A program made the position numbers and the translations under genes. Of a stretch of DNA of 64,000 nt, positions 12,250-24,600 are shown one piece after another; position 1 is the stretch's first letter, and each line of letters starts with the position of its first letter. Under the pieces are notes generated by a model. That model searched no databases, was not told where the DNA came from, and worked only from the letters and a program-made list of their open reading frames with translations. This stretch comes from Rugalucina vietnamica (lineage: Eukaryota > Mollusca > Bivalvia > Lucinida > Lucinidae). The DNA lies in contig OZ024882.1 of NCBI GenBank assembly GCA_964017185.1, positions 39,901,988-39,965,987 on the forward strand, given 5' to 3'.

Positions 12250-13082
12250 CACTTAGGGGCACTTCTAACGCAACACTTACATTTTCCATCATATCTAAAA
12301 AATTAAACCACCAAATTTATTTAAATTTTCCGCAAATATAAATCAATTATGCTTGCGTGTTGTCTGTATTTTTCATTGAAATTGATTGTCCACAACTTAT
12401 AAAATATTTAGTTTATCTAACAAGACTAAAAAATGAAAAGTCGCAAAAAGCCACTCCATTGAAGAATTTAATAGTATCACAGCGGCGTCTCAGAAAAGTA
12501 TCATATCCAGCTCATATCCCGTATCCCCAACACCACGAGCTTGAAAATAAGTTTCCAAGCAATAAAAAAACATGACGTGTTTATTCCAAGAAATTTAGCG
12601 TTATTGGTCATCTCTGGGATGCGTTTAAAACAACAGGTGTATGCGGAAACACCGTGTTGTATCAAGAAATTCGCAGTAACTAAAGTAGATCCTTGTGGAG
12701 GAGTGGAGAAACATCCCACAGGGGTTTGGTATGAAATTGATAAATATGTTTTGTCCATGAGGAGGAGGTGTCCCTGTGTCGTCCAGTTCCATTCGGGACA
12801 CACGGGATATTAACTGACTATGATACACTTCACTGCTGTGATATCCGAATTACTTGCATTTAGTTATCAGTTCAACCAGAATTTTGTGACTTTTTTGTTT
12901 TTCAGTCATATTATATAAACATCCAATTTATTGCATTACAGACCACCAATTTTTTGTGAAAATTACAGACAGTAAACAAAAATAGATGAACTTAATGTCT
13001 TGAAAATTTCACGAAGATCAGTTAAACGATTTTTGAGTTATGTCCAAAAATGTAAGTGTTGCGTTAGAAGTGCCCCTAAGTG
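12250..13082. mobile_element. DNA transposon remnant with 36 bp TIRs and TA target site
   Basis: Identical inverted ends of 36 bp begin CACTTAGGGGCACTTCTAAC at 12250 and mirror at 13047-13082. TA lies on both sides (12248-12249 and 13083-13084), as for Tc1/mariner-type insertion. The 833 bp body has only short frames (for example 12541-12813) in which I recognise no transposase domain, so it is non-autonomous or decayed. Confidence 0.75.
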
Positions 13083-14250
13083 TATTTGTTCTAATTTTGG
13101 CACAGTGTGCAAAATAACTTAAAATTAAGGAAACAAAATATCTTTCTAATTAAGGATGTTCGCTGCCAATGAAAAAGTATTCAAACTTTTTTTCTAACCA
13201 TTCTTTCTTGATTCCAAAATACAACACAAGACATTTGAAAGCAAAATAAATATAGGGTAGTGTGCATTTTTTCAAGCTACAGGCCTCTGAATGAGACCTC
13301 TGAGCAACATGTTTTAAATTTAGTAAAATTAATTTAATTTTTAATTCTTTGAAACAAACCTGTCTTGAACAAAAATACACCTAGAATGCTTTCAAAAGTC
13401 ATAATATTTATGTAACGCAGACTATTTTGGACCAAACGCATAGAAAAATTTGCAACTGGAAGTGGATGACAAAATTTTACGAGTATTTTTCCAACCCTAC
13501 CCCCATACTTGAATAGTCGGAAAAAATCAATATTTTGAAATGTGCCAAACCCATATTTGTTTATTCAAACTTTTTCTTGTATTTTCACACACCATAGAAC
13601 TTTGTAATATTGTTCGAATAAAAGAAAGAAATATATAGGGTAGTGTGCATATAAGAGAGAACCAACAACTTGAAAATCACCATTTTCAGCCTTTTTTCAG
13701 CTGTTTTGTTTCTTTAAGCCTATTTCATAAAACCACCTAAAATTTTAACACCAGCACACCAAAGACACAAAGACTGACTTAGAAGACCATGTATACATAT
13801 ACTGCAGCTAAAATAAACAAAGAAATAGTGCAATTAATTTGAAGATGTGTAATATTCAAGTTTTATCTACCCTACCCCCTAAATTTCACTGACAACTAAA
13901 TTTTTCTGAAAAGTTGCAGAAAATGGGGTGAAAAATGAAGTTTCTTAGATCGATATCCTAATGTTAAAAATGTCTAGAAATTGATACATCTTAAGTTGAT
14001 AAATATATTACACTGGCTTCAAAACTGAAACAGAATATTACACATGCAGGATTTTTTTACTTCTTAATTAACAAAATTGTAATTTTGCTGAAATTGGCTT
14101 ACCTGTAAATTTACCTGTAAAAATCAGTCATGCGTATGCGTAAATGAGAAAGAAATTATGTCAATTATCGTAACCTAAAAATTGAAAAAAATGTGGTAGA
14201 TCTAATCCAAAAGAATAAACAGCCTTTGATTTTAACAATGAAGTGTGGAA
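13083..14250. other. unassigned AT-rich DNA
   Basis: No gene. The word TATAGGGTAGTGTGCAT occurs twice (about 13252 and 13635), and CCCTACCCCC occurs in nearby stretches, which hints at an old inverted or duplicated repeat. Confidence 0.35.
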
Positions 14251-14600
14251 ACATTTCAGTTACACAATTAAATAATTGCAATGATTATATTTTTTCTCCG
14301 TCTGCTGTGATTCAGTTTGCATCAGCTGGATAAATCAAATCAAACTAGTCTTCTTAGTCATAATTAACAAAAATGTTAATTTCGAATGTATTTCTATACC
14401 ATAATTTATTTATCTAATGACAAATTAATAGTTTAATGCATTCGTAAGCTTGTAAGAAAATCTTATACTCCCGTCGTGCCGATAGCCAATACCTGTAGCA
14501 TTGGCTATCCGCACGACGGTCGGGCCGATAACGCCGCTTATCGGCACGACCGTCGTGCGGATAACGCCGCTTATCGGCACGACCGTCGTGCGGATAGCCT
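14251..14600 (+). repeat. dispersed repeat with GC-rich palindromic tail, copy 1
   Basis: AT-rich head followed by a set of palindromic units, GCCGATAACGCCGCTTATCGGC and ACGACCGTCGTGCGGAT (14469-14600). It is homologous in inverted orientation to 47285-47625. In both copies the GC-rich part is joined to TTAATAGTTTAATGCAT and AAAATCTTATAC. Confidence 0.65.
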
Positions 14601-14683
14601 CAAGTGTTCCAATCGTTGCAGTGTTTCGTCATTAAAGGTTGAGTTTCAATGTGACTTTTATCATGGTATTGTTGTGTAAAACT

Positions 14684-14806
14684 TGGTGTAAAATACCAAT
14701 ATTCTAGTCGAGGTGCATGCACTTATACACTTATGCAAATGTTTTTCAAAGATGATTAGGGTGTGCGCTTATTGGAGCATGTACGCCAATTAGAATGAAT
14801 ATGGTA
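14684..14806 (-). repeat. solo end related to the 44613-46103 transposon
   Basis: CCAATTAGAATGAATATGGTA (ending about 14806) and the preceding GTGTGCGCTTATTGGAGCATG match, inverted, the left end of the element at 44613. The other end was not found. Confidence 0.45.
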
Positions 14807-14814
14807 TTATCATA

Positions 14815-14985
14815 ATTTTTTGTGACCACAAATTATATTCTTATTTTGTGAACACAAATTATATTCTTATTTTGTGAACACAGATTATATTTTTATTTTG
14901 TGAACACAAATTATATTCTTAGTTTGAGAAAACAAATTATATTCTTATTTTGTGAACACAAATCATAATTTTCATTTTGTTTTGT
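14815..14985 (+). repeat. 26 bp tandem repeat, ~6 copies
   Basis: The unit TTTGTGAACACAAATTATAT plus TCTTAT repeats about six times with few changes. Each unit includes the small palindrome TTTGTGAACACAAA. Confidence 0.8.
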
Positions 14986-15328
14986 AATGAAAAGTCTGAT
15001 TTATGAACAAGATGTTTGGGGACAGCTTTTGTCTGCTGGTGTTTTTGATGTTTAATTTTCATTAAAGAATTTTAACTGAAACAAAAAAGCAAAAAACATT
15101 TCACTTCCAGTCTTCAATTATGATATGTGACCTAGAAATTAGATATTACATGTATGCACATGAGTCATATCTGCAATTTTATTTGGGCTTAAGTAATGTT
15201 TAACATTGCTTAGTAATGACTGAGTTTTGAAGTACATGTACTGTTATGCACATCCTCTGGCCTAAGAATAGTGTGTATTTTTGTACATGCTTCTAGAACA
15301 ATGCCTTTTTTTCTCTGTCTAATTTCAG

Positions 15329-16407
15329 GCAGCCAAAGATGGAAGTAATAAGTATAGTGATATTCATCATCATAATCGTTGGGATTTACCTTTACTTTGG
15401 GAGGTCAAGCAACAGTGACAGGAGCTCATCATCCAAAGGTAACCATGGCAACAGACTATATCCTGATCTGTCTCGGGCACAAAACAGCTCCATTTTCAAG
15501 ATGTATGGGGGTGGAGGTACAGTCACAGTTCAGATTCCCCTCTACTTTTTCATTACGAAAACTTGCCCATGAAATATTGACCATATCTACATTAATTGCT
15601 GGTTTCCAGCTTACAAACAATCAATATTGGAAAACCAGGTAACCAGTAAAACCCCCTCAGCTAGTCATTGGTCAATATTTGAAGGTGTGTCCAATATTGA
15701 CCAATGACTAACTGAGGGGGTTTTACTGGTTACCTGGATTTCTAATATTGATTATTGGAAAACTGGGAACCAGCAAATTACTGTAGATTTGGTCAATACA
15801 TATATTTTTTTCAGCTTAGAAAACTGAAAATTTCATTGGAAAAATCTTGACATTTTTCTTATTTTTGCTCAAAACATAGATTGTGGCTACACGTTAGAGC
15901 CGCCTCGTCGAGGCGGTTCTAACGAGTACCAACAATCTATATTTTGGAGCAAAAATAAGAAAAATAGGTATAGCCCTGCATACCCCAGATTGTCTAAATA
16001 AAGTGGGGTTGAAGGGGGTATACATCACACGGCCATGTTTTCGTGATGTCCCTTTTACACCATGCACATGCTACAATGTCTTCATTCAAAATTTTTATAA
16101 GCACCAAACTGATTTATGGTTCTTATATTCATCACAATACAATGTATATATATAGTCTATACAAGATTGAACATTGCACCTGCCAAATAATGATAACTCT
16201 TGTTTTTTGATCTCATTACAGTTGTATTTATTATTGATATTGAGACCCCTTAATTTTATCATTATTTGTTTTAAAATAATTTACATTTAGTAAGATCTTT
16301 GGTTTGATAGTAAGAAATCATATTATTTCAGCTAATTTCAATTTGAGAATAGATCTGATTGAAATATTGTATCAAATACCATAAAAAATACTTTGTTTTG
16401 TAGCTAT

Positions 16408-16450
<43 letters not shown>

Positions 16451-18925
16451 TTAAATATATCAGATTTATAGACTTGTCTTAAGAAAATAACATTCTAAGT
16501 GCCTGTGGGCATTTTTGTTTGGATTTTAGTCGTGATAATTTCTCATCTTCCTATGTGTTGTAGCCAAACATACAAGTGTGATTCTAGACAAGTTTACAAC
16601 CCTAGATGAAGTGACAGATGCTATCAGGAGAGCTGGCTTGGAGGTAGCAGGGCTTATATTTGGTAAGAAGAATGTTGTTCATTGAGTCACTTAAACAAGG
16701 ATAATAAAGTACCTTAAAACTTTCTCCAAGGCTGACAGACACAATGGAATGATTTGGGAGCTTCCATGTGCCAGTCGATTGATTTTAGCTTACTTTTCAT
16801 AAGCATTTAATAAAATAATTCAGCGTTTTTCAATAGAAAATAAAACCAGTGGAAACGATACTGTCAATGATGATAATACATTTTGTAGGTAAAGATTAAT
16901 TTTGTAACATCATTTGTAACATTCATCATTTGCATGATACTTCATAGCAGTTAATTATTATGAGTTGTTTTACAGGGATAGATTTTACTGCGAGTAATAT
17001 TAGTCAAGGGATAAAAACCAATGGTGGGCGGAGTTTACATCATCTGGATCCTATAGGTCAAAACCCATACCAGAAGGTAGGCAGAGTTTCTCTAAGACTT
17101 CTTCAAGCTGACAAACAGGACAGGCCAGATGTTTATCCAAACATAACATAAACTGTTAATCTAATGGTTGTTGGAAGATATTGTCAAATAGGAATTATAA
17201 GCCAACTTCAAATCATTGAGTCAACACTCAGATCATGAATTAACAATTCCATTTAAACTTGTTTTTAACTGGAATATGTATAAACCATCATTGATCTGTG
17301 ATTCATTGATTTTACTAAATGTCATTTCTCCTTTGGTGTTTCTGTTATAAATGGATGTTTTGGTGTTTCTGTTATAAATGGATGTGTTGCCTATTATTAG
17401 TCACCGTCATTTTTAATACCTTTGGTATGGTGCAGCCTGGGTGCCTATGTATGGCTCCAAGAATTCTTACAACTAAGCTATTGGGTCCAGTTATCATTAC
17501 AATATTTCTGCTACTGTTTGTAGGTGATCAGTATCCTGGGTGAGACCCTGGAGTCGTTTGATGATGATGGGTTTATACCGGCCTATGGGTTCGGGGATAT
17601 TTCTACTAGAGATAAAGATGTCTTTCCTTTTGTTTCTCAGGTATTTGTTCTTTACAAGTCATCATTATTAAGATTTGTCATTAATTATTGCATGATGACT
17701 GTCTTAATGTCAGTTTAATGTATGAGAGAAACGATGTTTCTGATTAGAATGTTATATACATGTGTTCTTGAATTGAGACACCCATGTAATATGCCTTAGT
17801 CAATATATGTAGTCTCAGACATCACATCATAATATGATTCACATTTAATGCCTCAATAATTATCTCAATATTGTATTGCTGTTCATCATTTTTCTTCCAT
17901 TCTTTCTTGTTCACTTTCAAATTTATGATGTCCTTTATGGATTTTTTAATAAAGATATTGCATCTTGTATCAGAACTTAGGTGAGCGTTTAAAGGACCAT
18001 TGGTCATATGGTTTACTATTTACTTCTTTTAGCGCCTTTTTATTGACATGTATATAGCATAAATGGTGTCTGAAACAACAACATGGAATTACTTTCTGTA
18101 GTAAAAACCCACATAGAAAATATTTGTACATGTGGTAACAATGTTTATTATTTTACAGGGATATTGTCAGGGGTTCCATAATGTACTAGATGTTTACAAT
18201 CAGATAGCTCAGAGAGTACGACTCAGTGGACCTACCAACTTTGCTCCTTTGATTTACAAAGCTATTGATCTTGTCAAGCAAGCTAAATCTGTAAGTAATC
18301 CAAAACAGGCTAAACATTTTGGCCAGTTGATCAAAGCAGTGTTAGGGTTAGTGTTAGGGTTACAACTTTTGTGCAGCATAACATAAAAGATTAATGAATT
18401 AAGCTTTGTCAATTTGGTTATAAAAGATTGATATTAAAGTTTCTAAGATATCTAAGATCATAAGGAGACACAACTAGGGTCTAAAATCTTGTCTAAAGTA
18501 CATATTGTTTTGCTTTAAAAGTATAGTTTTATTGAAACCTAAAAAAAAAGACTGGAAATTAATTCAGAAAATGTTTTGCTTTGCAGTGATCTTAAAATCT
18601 TTGTTATTTCTTTCAGTATCATATATTAGTGATAGTTGCGGATGGTCAGGTGAGTAGTGAGAGAGCAACAAGGGAGGCTATTGTGGAGGCATCAAAATGG
18701 CCGCTATCTATTATCCTAGTCGGTGTTGGTGATGGCCCCTGGGATATGATGGAAGAGTTTGATGACAGTTTGCCCTCTAGAAAATTTGACAATTTCCAAT
18801 TTGTTGACTTCCATAAAATAATGACAACTGCCAGGAATCCACATGCTGCCTTTGCCCTATGTGCACTTATGGAAATTCCAGATCAATATAAGAAAGTTAA
18901 AGACCTTGGACTGTTGGACTTTTAA
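15329..18925 (+). CDS. copine-type VWA protein with N-terminal membrane anchor, no C2 domains, 6 exons
   Basis: Coding exons: 15339-15438 (the exon itself starts at 15329 after TTTCAG), 16564-16662, 16976-17076, 17524-17640, 18159-18290 and 18617-18925. Every join is in frame, giving 285 residues. Residues 3-20 ([18 protein letters not shown]) are a membrane anchor. From about residue 40 to the end is the copine-type von Willebrand A domain. The metal site reads D69-F-T-A-S73 (DxTxS) with T165 in SGPTNF and D192 in ADGQ. Other hallmarks are [16 protein letters not shown] and [10 protein letters not shown]. Canonical copines carry two C2 domains before this domain, and plant RGLG proteins carry a RING after it; both are absent. 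The 5' UTR continues in an exon not located. AATAAA at 18949 is a likely poly(A) signal. The role is probably protein binding at a membrane (inference). Confidence 0.9.
15579..15797. repeat. foldback element in copine intron 1
   Basis: The inner arms (15635-15679 and 15693-15737) are 45 bp, begin CCAGGTAACCAGTAAAACCC, and differ at one position. Outer, less exact arms extend the stem to roughly 15579-15797. Non-coding. Confidence 0.75.
15830..16050 (-). mobile_element. MITE-like foldback element, family B, copy 1
   Basis: Palindromic core GCCGCCTCGTCGAGGCGG, flanked by CAAAACATAGATTGTGG and its inverse and by TTCTTATTTTTGCTC / GAGCAAAAATAAG. The GGCCATGTTTTCGTGATG end is shared with copies at 31221, 40960, 41617 and 59903. 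Lies in copine intron 1. Confidence 0.65.
16405..16453. repeat. (TTTA)n microsatellite
   Basis: About twelve TTTA units in copine intron 1, shortly before exon 2. Confidence 0.9.
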
Positions 18926-19457
18926 AGAGTTTAAAAGTTGATCTGAAAAATAAAATATGAAAGCCCCAGTCTAAGAGCCTAGTTGAACTCTTTAATTTTC
19001 TTGTTTCTGTTTGACGTTGGTTTTACTGTAGTCTATATTTACAATCTTTTGTATAATGAGTCATGTCATAAGCCTGTCAGGTTGTGATATTAACATTATT
19101 CGATACAAACCAGCTTGTGCAACTCAAGAGAATCTAATCCATGATGACTATAGCTATTGATATTATTATATACACGCTGTACTTCACAGTGCCTATTATT
19201 TTCCATCTAACCATAACTGTTTTCATAAGTATTGTCATGTATTTTGTTATAAAAAGAAAGTATTTACTATATTATTCTTGTATGCAATTTTTAAAACTGA
19301 CCAAATGATTTTTAATTCTAGAATTGTTGTCATTTTGAACTTTGAAGAAAAATAAACGCCTTTTGATTCAAGAAGAATGAAGTTGTCACTAAAAAAATCT
19401 TAGTAGACCTATGCCTCACATCATCAAAACAAATCTCTTTGCTAAATGTTCCAATTT
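18926..19457. other. 3' flank of the copine-type gene
   Basis: Contains the AATAAA at 18949 and a second AATAAA near 19351. No gene seen. Confidence 0.5.
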
Positions 19458-19945
19458 TATGCCCCCCATCTTTGCAAAAGTTGGAAGGCATCTTGCTTTG
19501 ATTGGTGTGTTAGGTTGTTAGTCATGCCATATGTGAAATTTGAAACTTTTGAACGGTGGAAGCTAAGGTTTTGAGAATGCACATAATTTTCCTTGTGCAA
19601 CAGTTGACCCATATTTTGTTTTTCATGTCCGAATTATGACCCCTTTCTGAATTAAGTCTTTTTTTTTGGGGGGGGGGGGGGGGGGGGAATCTTGTATGCA
19701 AGATATCTCAAAAAGTATTTAAGCTAGAATTTTCATATTTGGTACACTAACTTGAGCTCAAATTTTGACGGAATTTTGAAAAAATATGATAAGTTTTTTA
19801 ACAATTTTCTATGAAATTAAAAACAAAAATTAACAGTGAATGCTAGGTTTTTGAAAATTCATATACACATTTCTCATTAAAACAGTTGATTCATGATTTT
19901 TAAGTGCGAGTTATTCCCCGTTCCTGAATTATGTCCCTTTGAAAA
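19458..19945 (-). repeat. truncated F4 array element
   Basis: Begins with the F4 hairpin in altered form (TATGCCCCCCATCTTTGCAA then AAGTTGGAAGGCAT). It continues with F4 unit sequence (GTGAAATTTGAAACTTTTGA, ATCTCAAAAAGTATTTAAGC). A run of about 20 G lies at about 19668-19687. The far terminus and the CTGT simple repeat are missing. Confidence 0.6.
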
Positions 19946-20699
19946 CTGCGTACAGCTGCTTTTTTTTTACGCACATGTCTGAATTTTTTTATGCGTACAG
20001 AGCGAAAAATCGTACGTACATACGCACTTACGCATCGTTATCTACATCGCTGAATTGTATATATCTTTCAGATCCAAGGCTTTGCCATATAGCTTTGTGT
20101 ATGCTTCACGTATGCATTCTATAGCCATGATAGAACAGAAACGAACTCTGTTTTGTAAAAATGTAAAATTGTGTGTTTGTGAAACATTATTTCTCTTTAA
20201 AGTGTATCCAGAAACCAATGGGACAAGGAACGCATAAAATTTTTGCTGGCAACTATTGAAAATTAGAAACTTTGCTATAATTCAACATAAATTTGGATCA
20301 CATTTCTCTGTAATCTCAAGGCTGTGTTGAAAGTCGGTACACCTTAAAGTCGAGTGTGGGTTCAAGCCCCGTTGCATGCGAGACAAGCTAAGTTCTGCTT
20401 GCATGTGTGTCAGTATTTTTCTAATAGGATTTTCTTAGGATATTCCCGTTTTCGTTACTCCTGTGCACCTGGAGGTCCGATGAGAGGCAGCAGTATATCA
20501 ATGTACAAGCTTGCATTGAGTGTTAGAAATATGACCTTCTTGTATAAGAAGTGGTGACATCAATGTTTGTTTATGATTTAGTATACTTAGTAAATTATCT
20601 ACGGCAGCTATGTATACTGAATGACGACAAAAACCTACAACTTGTACGGGCCATCGTATCTTTCTTATAAGTTTGTTTCTGTGACAGTATCGCTGTAAG
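19946..20699. other. unassigned DNA with a box-B-like word
   Basis: No gene. GTGGGTTCAAGCCCC at about 20357 resembles a tRNA-type internal promoter box B, but no matching box A or tRNA fold was found, so at most a SINE scrap. Confidence 0.25.
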
Positions 20700-20880
20700 C
20701 CTTTTTTTGTTTGTTTCGAGGTTTAACGTCCCCGTCAACAACTTTTCAGGCGTGTTGGTACGGGGCCACCACTTCCTGGGTAAGTACTTTTGGTGAGTTA
20801 ATGTGTCTTGCTTAAGGACACAACACGGTGTCGCCTCTGGGAATAGAACCCAGGATCGCTCGTTTCTTGACTATACGAAA
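20700..20880 (+). repeat. possible SINE fragment
   Basis: The series GAGGTTTAACGTCC, CTTGCTTAAGGACACAACA and GAATAGAACCCAGGATCG resembles repeats dispersed in mollusc genomes. Assignment by memory of style only; no end or target duplication was found. Confidence 0.3.
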
Positions 20881-21643
20881 CCTTTCTTTATATTTGTCTG
20901 AACGCTTGATGTAAGTTTATCGCGATTTTTGTGGTACAATCCAGAAATGATCTTTAGGAAATTGTCTTCCAATTGACGAACACTGACTATTAGTTTAGTT
21001 GATCAGTATACAGTATCTAAACGGTATACTTTATCTAAATGTAAACTTAATAAACCGAGAAACGCTCATCTTTGCGATCTATGAAAAACATGCGTGTCTT
21101 CGGCCGTTTTAAGCCTTGGTGGAATAGAAGCTATGTTTTTAAACGCCTGCGTTTCTGCTTTTTACGGACACTGGGCGGGGATCGGCGTTTTCAATGCTAT
21201 AACTTTGTATGTAGTACGCGTAATTTTTAAATTAGAAAATTGCGAGATTTATTTTCTTGCACAAGTGTCTGTACATAAGGATTAAAGCAAACAATTCAAT
21301 GTCGCTTTAGTCTACTTGCAAACAATCTGTATGTCAATGCAGGGTCAGGTATAGTAGTGCAATACTATTTTAGCCTCGTCGAAAAACAAGTATCTGACCA
21401 AGGTAGACAACAACTGGTCATTACTGACTATCGCTGAGAACATAATTTTGAATTAAAATATGGTAATATATCCATAGCTGGATATACTTACACAAGTACG
21501 CATGCAAAGTAGCGTAGCTTATCTGCGGCTCTGCCTTGTAGTGACTGTTTTTTCGCATGACACGTTTTGATGACCGCAGCGTGTTTAATATTTCACAAAT
21601 CGCCATAGCCATTCAACCAGTGGCAGGCACAATCTTGGGTGCA
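20881..21643. other. upstream region of the esterase gene
   Basis: No gene seen. The reading frame of the esterase is open from 21557, upstream of the preferred ATG. The promoter could not be placed. Confidence 0.3.
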
Positions 21644-24600
21644 ATGTATTCTCATCTTCTGTTTTTGATTACGTTTATTTCTGCGGCTGCAGGTGATGCG
21701 ACGTCAGTGGATACAAAAGTCGGGAAAATCATCGGAGTTGAGAAAACTGTGAATGTATTCGGACAAGACATGAAAGTGGATAGATTTCACGGTATCCCGT
21801 ATGCCGAACCTCCTGTAGGAAAACTCCGGTTCCAGAAGCCAGTGCCAAAGAAGTCGTTAACGTCAGATGGCACGCCATTTCTAGCGTCAAAACACGGGAA
21901 TATTTGCCACCAACTGGAGATGATGCCAATGGAAGGACTAGCTAGGAGTGAGGACTGTCTGTTCCTAAATGTTTATGCTCCAAGTTCAAGAAAAGACCCT
22001 CTGCCTGTGATGGTTTGGATCCATGGAGGTGGATTCTCATCCGGGGCCTCGGATCAGTACATATCCGATACGCTCACGCTCTATGGTGACGTCATAATCG
22101 TCACGGTAAATTACAGGCTAACGGTGTGGGGGTTTCTCAGCACTGGAGACGAGAATGCGCCGGGAAACCAGGGACTGTGGGACCAACATACTGCAATCAA
22201 GTGGGTTCATGACAACATAGATGCCTTTGGAGGCGATCCGAAAAAGGTTACGATTTTCGGCGAATCGGCGGGCGGAATGAGCGTGACATATCATAGTGTT
22301 TTTCATGGTAACGAAGGTTTATTTCAACGAGTTATTGCCCAGAGTGGAAGCATGTGGGTAACAGGTGCACGTAATCCAGAGCAGGGGGCACAAAAACTAG
22401 GCAAACTCGTGGGATGCGAACAAAGCGATTCAGGTGCTCTTATAGAGTGTCTACAAGCTCTACCAGCGACTCTTATAGATGAAACCCTGAACAACTTTAC
22501 AAACGGTCTAATGGGGATTCCGATGCCGTTCCTGCCGTCCGTTGATGGGACGATGTATGACAAATTACCCAGGGACCTATTGTCTTTTGAAAACCCTGGA
22601 CGATCGCTCTTTGCCGGGCTTGATTTTATGTCTGGGTTTTGTTCTGAGGAGGGCATAATCATGCTTAACCCATTCACAGGTACGTGCTTGGTAACGCCTT
22701 TGATGTCGATCAATGTCTGTGCTTGATGCATGTACATGTACGACCATGTACGCTCCATGTACGCATATGATTGGTTTAGCTGCTTCATTGCATAGTCATA
22801 AGACAATTATTATTTTATTGAAGATATGGAATGGTCTAATGATTGGTATCTTTATAGTGTGAGATAACCATATCCCAAATTTAGTCTAAATAGCATTATC
22901 TGAAAAAATAGCTGCGCATTGATTTCTCGATTAACTATTTTGTAGGCGTTCCAGACCCGGAAAACTTTGCGCCCAACCGCACTTCTTTCAAAGACTTTAT
23001 TCCCGGCGCTATGGCTCTACTCTTAAATACAGGGGAACCATTACCGGAAGCCGTAAAAGAAATTGTTGCGCATGAATACACCGACTGGATCGACCCAAAC
23101 AACCTAGAAAAGATACGAACCAAAGCTGTACAGCTCATCTCTGACATGATGTTTACAGCACCCATGCTCTATACTCTTGCACATCATTCAAAATTGAGAC
23201 AGGAGTCGAAGAACACTTACATGTACATGTTCGATGTCATATTACCACAAACCCTCTTACCGACGCCATCTTGGTTCAAGAATGCAACACATGGCGACGA
23301 ACTGAAGTATGTTTTCTTCGAGGAAACCTCGGAAATATTTAAAGGCATGCCTGGTCATGAAGACACTCAGATAGAAGATTGGGAAATTGATGTTGCCAAG
23401 AATGTCATGGACATGTGGACTAACTTTGCAAAGACAGGGTGGGTATTTTATCTTCATTCAAACGTTGAAAATGGCAGATACGTGTACATGCTACTTTAGG
23501 CAGTGGTCTGTTGGAACTTTGCTTGGAGTTCTGACTGACTGGTTAAACTGGGTTCAGCCCGAGATACACAATCAAGGCTTGTGGAATATGATCATTTGGT
23601 TCCATTACGCTTGGAGAAGTCGGCTTGTCTTTTTATTAGCTCACCTGAGCCGAAGGCTCACAAGGTGAGCTTATAGGATGGCCATGATCCGGCGTCGGAC
23701 CGTCCGTCGTCCGTCCGTCGTCGTCGTCCACAATTTCAAAGATCTTCTTCTCTGAAACCGCTTGACCGATCTAGTTGAAATTTTATGTGGAGCCTCCTTG
23801 GGTAGTGGCATTTCAAGTTTGATCGCGAAATCCAGGTCACATGACCAAGATGGCCGCCACGCCCATATATGGTAAAAACCACTCAAAAATCTTCTTCTCC
23901 AGAACCGGTAAGCCCATTTCCACGAAACTTGGTATGTAGCATCGAGGATCTCAGCCCATCATAGTTTGATAAAATGATGACCCTTGGATGACCTTGACCT
24001 ATTTTACGGCAAGGTCAAATTTGGAAACATAGGCTTTTACATAGGAAAAAGTGAAAACTATGGATTTTTTAAAAACTATTGCAGCCTGAGGCATGAAAAG
24101 TGGTAGATGCAAACAACTAATGGAGTAGATGAAGGTATGTGATTAATATAGGTCAAGGTCATCTTTTGACCTTGGCCAGTATGTTGTCCATACACACTTT
24201 TCAAAGATCTTCTTCTCTGAAACTGCTTGGTCAATCAAAGTGAAATTTTATGTGGAGCATCCATGGGTAGGGGAGACGAAAGTTTGATCACGAAATCCAG
24301 GTCACATGACCAAGATGGCCGCCACGCCCATATATGGTAAAAACCACTCCAAAATCTTCTCCAGAACCGGTGGGCCGATTTCCACGAAACTTGGTATGTA
24401 GCATCGGGGACTTCAGCCCATCATAGTTTAATAAAATGATGACCCTTGGATGACCTTGACCTATTTAACGGCAAGGTCAATTTGGGAAACATAGGCTTTT
24501 ACATGGGAAAAAGTGAAAACTATGGATTTTTTGAAAACTATTGCAGCCTGAGGCCTGAAAAGTGGTAGATGCAAACAACTAATGGAGTAGATGAAGGTAT

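Noticed and set aside
12357..12828. Several frames of 67-100 codons inside the 12250-13082 element
   Set aside because: They overlap in multiple frames and show no transposase motif; not called as genes.
21557..21643. Upstream in-frame ATG as esterase start
   Set aside because: It would place 29 residues before a clear signal peptide; the ATG at 21644 fits a secreted esterase better.
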